Assembly (NCBI RefSeq): GCF_002863565.1
Contig: NZ_PGUW01000024.1
Location: forward strand, 62,001-126,000
Length of the DNA: 64,000 nt
Direction of reading: 5' to 3'
Source of the DNA: Bacillus sp. V5-8f
GTDB lineage: Bacteria; Bacillota; Bacilli; Bacillales; DSM-1321
This document shows positions 37,218 to 45,259 of this stretch, piece after piece. Made by a program: the position numbers and the translations under genes. The notes under the pieces were generated by a model. It had not been told where the DNA came from, did no database searches, and saw nothing but the letters and a program-made list of their open reading frames with translations. The first letter of the stretch is position 1. Each line of letters opens with the position of its first letter.

Positions 37218-38846
37218 ATGGGAACCATTTGGCATAATGGGCTTATCTATACTTTGGAACAGGAAAATAAAACGGTCGAGGCCGTTTTTACGGATGAAGG
37301 CAAGATTATTGAAGCAGGTACTTTTGAATACCTTAAGGAGATTTATCTTTCAAAGATAACGAGAGAGATAGACTTGCAAGGGAATACGATGATCCCCGGG
37401 CTGGTTGATAGCCATATGCATCTTGTCGGGCATGGGGAACGATTATTGAGGCTGGATTTGTCAGTATTCAAGAGCAGAGAGGAAGTTATTCAGGCTGTCG
37501 CGCAAAAATGCCAAACCACACCAAAAGGTGATTGGATTATAGCTGAAGGATGGAATGAAAATGAATGGACAAGTCCCGATTTAATTTTACTCGATGATCT
37601 TGACCGTATTTCAACCGATCATCCGCTTGTTTTAAAGAGGATCTGTCGGCATGCCATGTCGGTGAATTCTCGTACATTGTCGGAAACAGGGATTAATAAC
37701 AGCATACATGAACCAGCGGGCGGGGTAATCGGTCGATATCAAGACGGCAGGCTCAACGGAATCTTTAAAGAAAAACCGGCGATGGAACTTATTACTGCAA
37801 GCATACCGGGGATTTCCGAGGCCTACGTAGAAGAGGCGCTTCGCACGGCTATAAAGGATTGTTACCGCCTCGGCATAACCGGCTGCCATACTGAAGATTT
37901 AAATTACTACAACGGTTTCCGTCCTACATATGACGCTTTCGTCTCTGTGATTGAAAAAGGCGGCATGGCTTTTCGTGCCAGCCTCCTTGTGCATCATGAG
38001 GCAGTGGATGATATGCAGCAAGACCACCATATTTATGGGGAAGGAACATCGTATATTACGTTTGATGCCATGAAGATATTTGCGGATGGGTCACTTGGAG
38101 GGAACACCGCACTATTGAGCCGGCCGTATAAAGACAATCCTGAAACACAGGGAGTCGCGATTTTTTCCCAGGAGGAATTGGAAGGCCTTGTTAAAAATGC
38201 AAGAAGCATTGACATGCCAGTTGCCGTCCATGCCATAGGAGATCTTGCCTTTGCCAATGTCCTTGATGCAATCGAAAAAATCCCCCCGAAAAGAGGGCTT
38301 AGGGATCGGTTAATCCACGCCCAGATTGTAAGGGAGGATTTATTGGACCGTGCAGCGTCCCTACCGGTTATATTCGATATTCAGCCAGGGTTTGTTGCAT
38401 CCGATTTTCCATGGGTCAACGAGAAGGTAGAGGAAGAACTTCTGAAATTCTCCTACGCCTGGAAAACATATAGTAAAAAGGGGATTATATGCGCTGGAGG
38501 CTCTGATGCGCCGATTGAACCTTTACATCCTTTCTGGGGCATCCAAACTGCTGTAACAAGGATGAAGCCAGGCGGCGCATGCCGAACCATTTATGGACAG
38601 GAAGAGTGCTTATCTATCTATGAGGCAGTCTCGCTTTATACAAAAGGAAGCGCATTTGCAAATGGCTGCGAGAATATAAGGGGACAAATCAGAAAAGGTT
38701 TTGACGCGGATTTCACTATTGTTGATCGAAATATTTTTAATATCAATCCTGCAACACTAGTACAAACTAGGGCGCTAATGACGGTCATTGATGATAAAAT
38801 TGTCTATCAAGAAGAAGGAAATGCAATTCTAATAAAAAAACTATAG
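37218..38846 (+). CDS. ytcJ: YtcJ, amidohydrolase 3 family metal-dependent hydrolase
   Basis: A 542-residue cytoplasmic hydrolase. After an N-terminal beta-sandwich strand set comes the metal-binding LVDSHMHLVGHGE, then FADGSLGGNTALL, the histidine motifs VAVHAIGDLA and RLIHAQIV, and GGSDAPIEPLHPFWG. These place it in the amidohydrolase_3 group (YtcJ-like), whose substrate is not known. Start ATG at 37218 after ACGGAGTG; an in-frame start at 37182 lacks a site. Position between mbcS and sppA fits B. subtilis. Confidence 0.88.
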   Translation: MGTIWHNGLIYTLEQENKTVEAVFTDEGKIIEAGTFEYLKEIYLSKITREIDLQGNTMIPGLVDSHMHLVGHGERLLRLDLSVFKSREEVIQAVAQKCQTTPKGDWIIAEGWNENEWTSPDLILLDDLDRISTDHPLVLKRICRHAMSVNSRTLSETGINNSIHEPAGGVIGRYQDGRLNGIFKEKPAMELITASIPGISEAYVEEALRTAIKDCYRLGITGCHTEDLNYYNGFRPTYDAFVSVIEKGGMAFRASLLVHHEAVDDMQQDHHIYGEGTSYITFDAMKIFADGSLGGNTALLSRPYKDNPETQGVAIFSQEELEGLVKNARSIDMPVAVHAIGDLAFANVLDAIEKIPPKRGLRDRLIHAQIVREDLLDRAASLPVIFDIQPGFVASDFPWVNEKVEEELLKFSYAWKTYSKKGIICAGGSDAPIEPLHPFWGIQTAVTRMKPGGACRTIYGQEECLSIYEAVSLYTKGSAFANGCENIRGQIRKGFDADFTIVDRNIFNINPATLVQTRALMTVIDDKIVYQEEGNAILIKKL

Positions 38847-38962
38847 AATTCTTGTCTACCTCCCATTATAATAGAATTTATTTCGAGTTTAGAAATAAAA
38901 GTAAACTTCCATAGTTGGAGTTCTTAATGCCCGCATGCGGCATAATGGGGAGTGTGGAACAA

Positions 38963-39892
38963 GTGAAGCTTAGAAATGAAAATGAAGGAGTGTTTTATGC
39001 CGCTCTTTCTTATTTTATTTGGGGAATTATTCCAATATATTGGAAATTGCTCCAGGATGTACAGGCATATGAAATACTTGCTCACCGGGTACTATGGTCT
39101 TTTGTCTTCATGATTGGACTATTGGTCGCGACGAAACAATGGAAAGGTTTTGTTTCCTACGTAAGGGAGATTGCAGGCAATCGGAAGAAGCTTTTCGCGT
39201 TGCTTGGCGCCTCGCTCTTGGTTAGTGCCAACTGGGGCATCTTTATTTGGGCCGTAAATTCAGGGCATATCCTTCAAACAAGCCTTGGGTATTATATTAA
39301 TCCCCTTGTCAGTGTCCTTTTGGGAGTCATTGTGCTAAAAGAAAAATTGAGCGGCGCGCAAGTTTTATCATTTGCCTTGGCAGCCGTAGGCGTTTTAATT
39401 TTGGGGATACATTTCGGACAAATACCGTGGGTTTCGCTGCTGTTGGCGATAACTTTTGGGCTTTATGGATTGGTCAAAAAGCTTATCAATGCGGACGCCG
39501 CCATCGGGTTGACACTTGAAACGATGATGGTAACGCCGCTTGCCATCGGCTATTGGATCTATCTGCTTTTTACAGCCCATTCGGAATTCTTCGTTTCTGC
39601 CGATACAGCCCTGCTGTTAATGGGCGGTGGAATTGCCACTGCGCTTCCTCTCTTATATTTTGCTAAAGGAGCGCAGAAGGTTCCGTTATCAATGTTGGGA
39701 TTCCTGCAATATATCGCTCCAACCATCACTTTAATCCTAGGGGTTTTCTTGTATCATGAAACTTTTACGAAAACCCATCTGCTGGCTTTCATCTTTATTT
39801 GGAGCGCTCTTACCATCTACTCCCTCTCCATGACGAAATGGGGAACAGCCGGTGTACAAAGGATGAAAAACCTGCTGAAAATAGGAGCATAA
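38963..39892 (+). CDS. rarD: RarD, EamA/DMT family transporter
   Basis: About ten hydrophobic segments over 309 residues in two EamA-like halves. RarD signature: YFIWGIIPIYWKLLQDVQAY, ILAHRVLWSFVF, SANWGIFIWAVNSGHILQTSLGYYINP (as separate pieces) and PLLYFAKGAQKVPLSMLGFLQYIAP in the second half. RarD proteins are thought to export small molecules; substrate unknown. The GTG at 38963 is chosen because GGGGAG lies 10 bases upstream; in-frame ATGs at 38915 and 38945 are alternatives that only add a polar leader. Terminator follows. Confidence 0.87.
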   Translation: MKLRNENEGVFYAALSYFIWGIIPIYWKLLQDVQAYEILAHRVLWSFVFMIGLLVATKQWKGFVSYVREIAGNRKKLFALLGASLLVSANWGIFIWAVNSGHILQTSLGYYINPLVSVLLGVIVLKEKLSGAQVLSFALAAVGVLILGIHFGQIPWVSLLLAITFGLYGLVKKLINADAAIGLTLETMMVTPLAIGYWIYLLFTAHSEFFVSADTALLLMGGGIATALPLLYFAKGAQKVPLSMLGFLQYIAPTITLILGVFLYHETFTKTHLLAFIFIWSALTIYSLSMTKWGTAGVQRMKNLLKIGA

Positions 39893-39905
39893 TAATTAAC
39901 GAGAC

Positions 39906-39936
39906 AGAGGAACGGCTCATGCTGTTCCTCTTTTTT
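39906..39936 (+). terminator. Terminator of rarD
   Basis: AGAGGAAC / GTTCCTCT stem, 10-base loop, T6. Confidence 0.9.
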
Positions 39937-40126
39937 AAAATAATAGAAAGTATAGCTTCAACGAATAAGGGGATGTACTAGGAATACAAAGAAATCCAAA
40001 AGGTCTTCTAATCTGCCTCTATAAAAATGTTCTCCTGACTTTTCCCAGAAGGAATGGTCGCGCAATTTAATAGTTTTGATTTGTTTTCCACTTAAGGATA
40101 CTCTTATTTTTCAACATGGCTAATGC

Positions 40127-40195
40127 TCATTGCTTCATTATCCAAGCCGATGTATCTTCCGGGTAGAAGAAATAAATATTTTTGCGATTGGTCAT
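40127..40195 (-). CDS. Possible 22-residue peptide ORF
   Basis: The 459-base rarD-sppA gap contains the rarD terminator, the sppA promoter, and this short frame on the minus strand. It begins with ATG preceded by TGAGGAGAGATA, a good ribosome binding site, and encodes a Tyr/Phe-rich 22-residue peptide starting MTNRKNIYFF. I do not recognise it. It may be a remnant of a longer gene or chance; there is no other support. Confidence 0.25.
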   Translation of the reverse strand: MTNRKNIYFFYPEDTSAWIMKQ

Positions 40196-40286
40196 TATCT
40201 CTCCTCATTCTGAAAAAGTGTATTCTTTTCCATTAACTGAATACTTTGGTACAATACTGAAATGTGCTATTAGTGTATCATGGTAT

Positions 40287-40312
40287 GGAAACATTTTGAA
40301 AACGTAAACGTG
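40287..40312 (+). promoter_or_regulatory. ECF-type (sigma-W-like) promoter of sppA-yteJ
   Basis: GGAAAC (40287-40292), 16-base spacer beginning ATTTTG, CGTG (40309-40312), against sigma-W TGAAAC-N16-CGTA. sppA-yteJ belongs to the sigma-W regulon in B. subtilis. It lies within a larger AACATT...AATGTT inverted repeat. Confidence 0.6.
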
Positions 40313-40351
40313 ATAATATTCGTAATGTTTGAAGCTTGAGGAGGAACAATT

Positions 40352-41359
40352 ATGAACGGGAAACGGTGGGCTGCGCTTGGAATTGCGGTGGTGTTATTTT
40401 TTGTGTCGATTGGCACTAGTATCGCCACATCACTTTTCTTTGCCGATACAGATGAACTTTTGAACGAGATGTTTGCTTCTGACCAGGAATTTATGGAAGA
40501 GGTAATGGAAGGCGAGGATGAACTTAATAAAATAGCCGTTTTTGATGTGGATGGAGTGATTCAGGATACTGGGGAAACAAATCCTATTATGGGTGCCGGC
40601 GGCTATGACCACCGCGCTTTCATGGACAAGCTGCAAATGGCGAAAGATGACCGGAGTATCAAAGGGATTGTCCTCCATGTCAACTCCCCAGGTGGCGGAG
40701 TGGTTGAAAGCGCTGAAATACATGACAAGATAAAGGAAATCCAAAAAGATACGAAAAAAACGGTCTTCATCTCCATGGGTTCCATGGCTGCATCAGGAGG
40801 CTACTATATATCAGCACCTGCCGATAAAATCTTTGCAAGCCCCGAAACGATAACTGGGTCACTGGGAGTCATCATGCAGGGATATAACTATGAGGAACTC
40901 GCGAAGAAATATGGGGTTGAGTTTGTTACGATTAAAAGCGGGCCATATAAAGATATTATGAGCCCAAATAGGGAAATGACAGCGGAAGAACGAAAAATCC
41001 TGCAATCGATGATCAACAATTCTTATGATCAATTTGTAAAAATCATTGCCGACGGGCGGAATATGCCGGAAGACAAGGTCAGGAAGTTAGCTGATGGAAG
41101 AATATACGATGGGCGCCAGGCTAAAGAAGCAAATCTAATAGATGAATTCGGCCACCTCGAAGATGTAACAGATGCAATGAAGAAAGAAATAAACAGTCCA
41201 AACGCTCAGGTGGTGCGATATACAGATGCAATGGGCTTCGGTTCTCTGTTGGGAGTGAGTGCACAGAAGCTTATGGGAAAAGACCTGGAAACAGCAGGCC
41301 TACTTAAATTGCTTTCGCAGCCAAATTCTCCACGCCTTATGTATTTGTATGCGGAATAG
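40352..41359 (+). CDS. sppA: Signal peptide peptidase SppA
   Basis: Membrane-bound serine-lysine protease (335 residues, the B. subtilis length) that degrades leftover signal peptides and is linked to resistance against antimicrobial peptides. One N-terminal membrane helix (about 5-30). The Ser148-containing motif GSMAASGGYY and Lys200 in SGPYKD form the catalytic dyad, equivalent to Ser147/Lys199 in B. subtilis. GVIQDTG and HVNSPGGGVVES are further ClpP-fold landmarks. AGGAGGAAC precedes the ATG. Operon with yteJ 12 bases downstream under an ECF-type promoter. Confidence 0.96.
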   Translation: MNGKRWAALGIAVVLFFVSIGTSIATSLFFADTDELLNEMFASDQEFMEEVMEGEDELNKIAVFDVDGVIQDTGETNPIMGAGGYDHRAFMDKLQMAKDDRSIKGIVLHVNSPGGGVVESAEIHDKIKEIQKDTKKTVFISMGSMAASGGYYISAPADKIFASPETITGSLGVIMQGYNYEELAKKYGVEFVTIKSGPYKDIMSPNREMTAEERKILQSMINNSYDQFVKIIADGRNMPEDKVRKLADGRIYDGRQAKEANLIDEFGHLEDVTDAMKKEINSPNAQVVRYTDAMGFGSLLGVSAQKLMGKDLETAGLLKLLSQPNSPRLMYLYAE

Positions 41360-41371
41360 GGGGATGGAGAA

Positions 41372-41935
41372 ATGAATGAACGTAATGAAATAACGCAGGA
41401 CAATTGGGCTAGCAGCGTCGCCAATAGTGATACTTCTATAGATCATTTCGAGGGCGATACAGCAGGTTCCTCAGCTTCAGAAATAAGGGGGCAAACTCAC
41501 CAGGTTACCTCCGATATAGATAAGGTACCGCCATTTGCGGGGTTTTGGATGAGGTTTTGGGCATATTTGGCTGATTTAATTATTATCGGCAGCATCAATC
41601 GAATCATAGTGCATCCAATTTTTACAGCATTGGATGTATCGGAAAATGGCTGGTTCTCGGCAGAAAACTTATCTACTGCCATCATTTTTTACCTGTACTT
41701 CACGTTGATGACAAAATATGCTGGCCAAACATTGGGAAAAATGATCTTTGGATTAAAAGTGATCAGCCTAAAGGAAGAAAAACTTTCATGGGGAACGGTG
41801 CTATTCAGAGAGTTCATCGGCAGGTTCATTTCGAAGACCATCATCATAGGCTACATTATTGTGGGGTGGCTACCGAAAAAGCAGGGCCTTCATGACATTT
41901 TTGCAGATACTTCCGTTATATTGGATAAAAGATAG
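41372..41935 (+). CDS. yteJ: YteJ, RDD family membrane protein
   Basis: A 187-residue protein. The first 55 residues are polar and likely disordered; then the RDD domain begins with AGFWMRFWAYLADLIIIGSI (conserved Arg and Asp residues in the first helix), followed by about three membrane helices and the family-typical GQTLGKMIFGLKVI. In B. subtilis YteJ inhibits SppA and shares its operon, as here. GGGGGATGG precedes the ATG. Terminator follows. Confidence 0.9.
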   Translation: MNERNEITQDNWASSVANSDTSIDHFEGDTAGSSASEIRGQTHQVTSDIDKVPPFAGFWMRFWAYLADLIIIGSINRIIVHPIFTALDVSENGWFSAENLSTAIIFYLYFTLMTKYAGQTLGKMIFGLKVISLKEEKLSWGTVLFREFIGRFISKTIIIGYIIVGWLPKKQGLHDIFADTSVILDKR

Positions 41936-41943
41936 GATCATCT

Positions 41944-41978
41944 CCTGCTGACTTGGATCAGCAGGTTTATTTTTTTTC
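41944..41978 (+). terminator. Terminator of sppA-yteJ
   Basis: CCTGCTGA-CTTGGA-TCAGCAGG stem followed by TTTATTTTTTTT. Confidence 0.88.
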
Positions 41979-42017
41979 CAAAGGCCGATAATGGTTTTTG
42001 GAAAGGTGTGGGCGTTT

Positions 42018-42701
42018 ATGGTATGGGCTTTAGGGATAATAGGAATTGTTCTTGCACTGATTCTTTTACTTATGTTCACAAGGATGAAAATAATCGTACA
42101 TTACCATCATCAGCCACCAGACCCCGATGTGTTCTATATACAATTCCGGGCAGGGTTCGGGATATTACAATACACGATGAATGTACCATCCAATAAAAAA
42201 AACAGGAATCCTTCCAAGAGAACGGATACCGGTTCTTTCGGTTCAAAAAATGATCTAGAAAAGGCATCCAACAAGGCCAACTTCCTGGAGGAGGCTATAA
42301 ATGGTTTGCATCAACCGGGACAATTGATTAACCAGGTCTCAGCTTTCTCTCGGCCATTAAAGAAAATTATACATAAGGTGAAAGTAAGAAAGCTTGAATG
42401 GCATAGTTTAGCAGGGGCAGGCGATGCCAGCTATACAGGAACAATGGCAGGGGGATTCCTGGCTGTAAAGGGAGCAATAATCGGTATGCTCTATGAATTT
42501 CTGCTATTTAAGAGACAGCCCATCTTTTCCGTGACCCCTGATTTCGCTCGGGCTGTGTTTTCTACCTCTATCACTTGTATATTCCAGCTTCGTATCGGAG
42601 AAGCTATATTAGCAGCAATAAAACTTTTGCGTTATTTGAATACGCAAAATATAAAAACTAATACAAACGAATATAAGAGGTCAGAAGAACAATCGATATA
42701 G
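42018..42701 (+). CDS. ytfI: YtfI, DUF2953 protein
   Basis: A 227-residue protein with one N-terminal membrane helix (about 2-22) and a DUF2953 body. The middle (about 55-95) is polar, rich in Lys, Asn and Ser. The sequences KVRKLEWHSLAGAGDASYTG and PIFSVTPDF are typical of the family, found only in spore-formers; it precedes ytfJ and is expressed during sporulation in B. subtilis. Start ATG at 42018 after GAAAGGTG; an ATG nine codons upstream is less well placed. Confidence 0.85.
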   Translation: MVWALGIIGIVLALILLLMFTRMKIIVHYHHQPPDPDVFYIQFRAGFGILQYTMNVPSNKKNRNPSKRTDTGSFGSKNDLEKASNKANFLEEAINGLHQPGQLINQVSAFSRPLKKIIHKVKVRKLEWHSLAGAGDASYTGTMAGGFLAVKGAIIGMLYEFLLFKRQPIFSVTPDFARAVFSTSITCIFQLRIGEAILAAIKLLRYLNTQNIKTNTNEYKRSEEQSI

Positions 42702-42718
42702 AGTGGAGGAATGAACAG

Positions 42719-43213
42719 ATGGCGGACCATCCAATTGAAGGCTTAATGACCGCAGCAATGGAAAATCTGAAGGAGATGGTTGATGTTAACACAATCATAG
42801 GCGATCCCGTAGAAACTCCTGATGGAAGTGTCATCTTAACAGTTTCGAAGGTAGGGTTTGGTTTTGCAGCCGGTGGAAGTGAGTTTATCCTGGACAGCGG
42901 TGGCTCTGGGGGAGGTTCACAGGATAAGCAGCCTTTTGGAGGGGGGAGCGGGGGTGGTGTATCCATAACACCCATAGCTTTCTTGATTGTCAGCTCACAA
43001 GGCGTGAAGCTGCTACATCTGGAACAAGGGACACATCTGCTTGAAAAAATAATCGATACAGCACCTTCACTCGTTGATAAGATACAGAATATGCTCTCCG
43101 GAAATGGAAACCAAAAGCAAGAGCAAGAAAATAAAAATCAGGATAATCAGAAACAACAAAAGAATCGCCAGAAATCAGGAAGAAGCAGCTATTCCCAGGA
43201 TTTTGATATTTAA
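42719..43213 (+). CDS. ytfJ: YtfJ, GerW family sporulation protein
   Basis: A 164-residue protein whose family (GerW/YtfJ) acts in spore germination in B. subtilis. The conserved core is MVDVNTIIGDPVETPDGSVI, SKVGFGFAAGGSEF, then a glycine-rich loop and TPIAFLIVSSQGVKLL. After about residue 130 there is a low-complexity Gln/Asn/Lys tail. GGAGGAATG precedes the start, 17 bases after ytfI, so the two form an operon. A short G7/C-rich hairpin terminator follows. Confidence 0.92.
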   Translation: MADHPIEGLMTAAMENLKEMVDVNTIIGDPVETPDGSVILTVSKVGFGFAAGGSEFILDSGGSGGGSQDKQPFGGGSGGGVSITPIAFLIVSSQGVKLLHLEQGTHLLEKIIDTAPSLVDKIQNMLSGNGNQKQEQENKNQDNQKQQKNRQKSGRSSYSQDFDI

Positions 43214-43232
43214 AGGAGATTACAAAACGCAT

Positions 43233-43256
43233 GGGGGGGATATTCTCCCCTTTTTT
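43233..43256 (+). terminator. Terminator of ytfIJ
   Basis: Seven-G arm paired to a TTCTCCCC-type arm with a 4-base loop, then T6. Confidence 0.75.
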
Positions 43257-43279
43257 ACGTTAGCTGTACAGGAAAATCA

Positions 43280-43308
43280 TTGCAAAGAATTCCCCGAGGC
43301 CATATCAT
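43280..43308 (+). promoter_or_regulatory. tpx promoter
   Basis: TTGCAA, 17-base spacer, TATCAT, about 43 bases before tpx. Confidence 0.7.
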
Positions 43309-43350
43309 TAACACTGTACATATTCATTGATTTAAAGGAGGAAATTTACC

Positions 43351-43851
43351 ATGGCATCTGTAACATTTAAAAATAATCCTGTTACATTGGTAGGCAGCGA
43401 GGTAAAAGCAGGAGATCAGGCTCCAGATTTCACGGTACTAGCGAATGATCTTTCCGAAGTGAAATTAAGCGATAGCAAGGGGACTGTCAGAATTATCAGC
43501 GTTGTGCCTTCCATCGATACTGGTGTATGCGATGCACAAACAAGAAGGTTTAACGAAGACGCATCCAAAATCGATAATGTGCAAGTATTAACGATCAGTG
43601 TCGACCTGCCATTTGCGCAGAAACGCTGGTGTGCGGCAAGCGGCCTTGACAATGTCCAGGTGCTCTCTGACCACCGTGATTTGTCGTTTGGTGAAGCCTA
43701 TGGTGTTGTTATAAAAGAGCTTCGTTTATTGGCGCGTTCCGTTTTTGTTATAGATTCCAGCGATAAAGTCGTTTATGCGGAGTATGTCAGCGAAGGGACA
43801 AATCATCCAAACTACGAGGCAGCAATCGAAGCTGCAAAAGCTGCGAAGTAA
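43351..43851 (+). CDS. tpx: Thiol peroxidase Tpx
   Basis: Atypical 2-Cys peroxiredoxin, 166 residues, reducing alkyl and hydrogen peroxides with thioredoxin as donor. Peroxidatic Cys60 sits in [16 protein letters not shown]; resolving Cys94 in KRWCAASG, the spacing expected for an intramolecular disulfide. N-terminus and [12 protein letters not shown] also typical. AAAGGAGG precedes the start. It has its own promoter and terminator. Confidence 0.97.
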   Translation: MASVTFKNNPVTLVGSEVKAGDQAPDFTVLANDLSEVKLSDSKGTVRIISVVPSIDTGVCDAQTRRFNEDASKIDNVQVLTISVDLPFAQKRWCAASGLDNVQVLSDHRDLSFGEAYGVVIKELRLLARSVFVIDSSDKVVYAEYVSEGTNHPNYEAAIEAAKAAK

Positions 43852-43874
43852 TCCCCATTTTTTACAAAGGTTTG

Positions 43875-43912
43875 GCCGCTTACGTGAATTATTTGCGTAA
43901 GCGGCTTTTTTT
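43875..43912 (+). terminator. Terminator of tpx
   Basis: GCCGCTTACG / CGTAAGCGGC stem, 11-base loop, T7. Confidence 0.92.
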
Positions 43913-44046
43913 AGCCCAGCCCTTCATCATTTTTATTTTATTTTAGTAAATCTCAGTTCATTTACCGCGTCTCACAATCCCATAACTTGTGTCAAGGTAG
44001 TTCGACGGATAAAATAAGAAAAGATTATAACAGGAGGAAGTTAGAA

Positions 44047-45036
44047 GTGAATTTTACCCCAATCGAAGATTTATTTGAGAATTTTAATAAAACAGCACAA
44101 ATTCTTCAAGAAGAATTGTCATGTACCTATTTAGATGCACTTGGTGAAACGGGAGAAAACTTTTTTCACGGCCAGGTCATTCAGGAGGAGGTTAGCGAAC
44201 TTTCGCGGAAAAGACTTTCGAAAATTTACCATAGCTTTTCCGGCCAAAATTATTCGAAAGAAGAGATTCGGAAAGCATACCAGCTCGCGATATTAAAAGG
44301 GATGCAAGAAAACATTCAGCCTAACCATCAGATGACACCTGATGCAGTGGGAATGTTTGTAAGCTATTTAATCGGCAAATTTACACATAATAAACAGGAA
44401 TTATCCATAATTGATCCAGCTGTCGGAACAGGGAATCTTCTTTTTACCATTATGAATTATTTATCGGGCAAAAAGATTTCTGGATATGGTGTGGACATTG
44501 ATGAAACATTAATTAGGCTGGCCTATTCCAGTGCGAATCTTCAGGAGCACTTCGTCCAATTCTTTACTCAGGACAGCCTTGAGCCGCTGTTTATTGATCC
44601 GGCTGACATCGCGGTAAGCGATCTGCCTGTCGGGTATTATCCAAATGATGTAAGGGCCGCAGATTATGAACTGGCTGCAGAAAGTGGACATTCCTATTCC
44701 CATCACTTATTTATTGAGCAAAGCGTCAAGCATGTAAAGGACGGGGCATATTTATTTTTTATCGTCCCAAACGGGATATTTCTCTCAGAAGAAGCACCTA
44801 AGCTAAATGCTTACTTGAAACAATATACCCATATACAAGGTATGGTGCAGTTACCTTTATCGATGTTTAAAAGTGAGGCCGCTGCCAAGAGTATATTAAT
44901 CATCCAGAAGAAAAAAGAGGGCATCCAAGCACCGAAAAATGCTTTGTTGGTGAACCTGCCCAAGCTTTCCGATGCGCCTGCGACCAAATCGGTGATGGGC
45001 AAGATTGATGACTGGTTTCAGCAGGAAAAGTACTAA
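44047..45036 (+). CDS. ytxK: YtxK, class I methyltransferase-fold protein
   Basis: A 329-residue protein, identical in length to B. subtilis YtxK, from the family of N6-adenine DNA methylase-like proteins (HsdM-like, N6_Mtase). SAM-binding motif I is IIDPAVGTGNLLF (about 121-133), with YGVDIDETLIRLA as motif II. The catalytic motif IV, NPP(Y/F) in adenine methylases, is here SDLPVGYYP (191-199). No specificity subunit or endonuclease lies nearby. The GTG at 44047 follows AGGAGGAAGTTAG. Between tpx and ackA as in B. subtilis. Confidence 0.88.
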   Translation: MNFTPIEDLFENFNKTAQILQEELSCTYLDALGETGENFFHGQVIQEEVSELSRKRLSKIYHSFSGQNYSKEEIRKAYQLAILKGMQENIQPNHQMTPDAVGMFVSYLIGKFTHNKQELSIIDPAVGTGNLLFTIMNYLSGKKISGYGVDIDETLIRLAYSSANLQEHFVQFFTQDSLEPLFIDPADIAVSDLPVGYYPNDVRAADYELAAESGHSYSHHLFIEQSVKHVKDGAYLFFIVPNGIFLSEEAPKLNAYLKQYTHIQGMVQLPLSMFKSEAAAKSILIIQKKKEGIQAPKNALLVNLPKLSDAPATKSVMGKIDDWFQQEKY

Positions 45037-45044
45037 TCTTCTTC

Positions 45045-45080
45045 ATAAAAGCTAATGACCTTTTTGTCATTAGCTTTTAT
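45045..45080 (+). terminator. Terminator of ytxK
   Basis: 15-bp stem ATAAAAGCTAATGAC with its complement around a 6-base T-rich loop. Confidence 0.85.
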
Positions 45081-45121
45081 ATTCATATTATCGAAAAAAT
45101 TTGAATTCATTCTATTTTACA

Positions 45122-45135
45122 TGTAAGCGCAAACA
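45122..45135. promoter_or_regulatory. CcpA-binding cre site upstream of ackA
   Basis: TGTAAGCGCAAACA matches cre consensus TGNAANCGNWWNCA. It ends 14 bases before the -35, centred roughly 55-60 bases before the expected transcription start. ackA is activated by CcpA from an upstream cre in B. subtilis. Confidence 0.82.
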
Positions 45136-45149
45136 GGCATATATAGTGC

Positions 45150-45178
45150 TTGAAAAGCATGATATTCAATGATTAAAT
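45150..45178 (+). promoter_or_regulatory. ackA promoter
   Basis: TTGAAA, 17-base spacer, TTAAAT, directly after the cre. Confidence 0.6.
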
Positions 45179-45259
45179 GTAAAATTGTTACGACATTTTA
45201 TGCTAACAACTGAACTTTACTAATAATTTATCCTTAGCATAATGAAAAGGAGCAGAAAT

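Noticed and set aside
40297..40310. TGAAAACGTAAACG before sppA as a cre site
   Set aside because: It misses the final CA of the consensus and coincides with the ECF promoter spacer, which explains the sequence better.
42658..42975. Proline-rich minus-strand ORF opposite ytfJ
   Set aside because: It is the complement of the glycine-rich ytfJ loop and has no start signals; an antisense shadow.
44047..45036. YtxK as the methylase of a restriction-modification system
   Set aside because: No specificity or endonuclease gene nearby, non-canonical motif IV, and the gene sits in a conserved housekeeping cluster.
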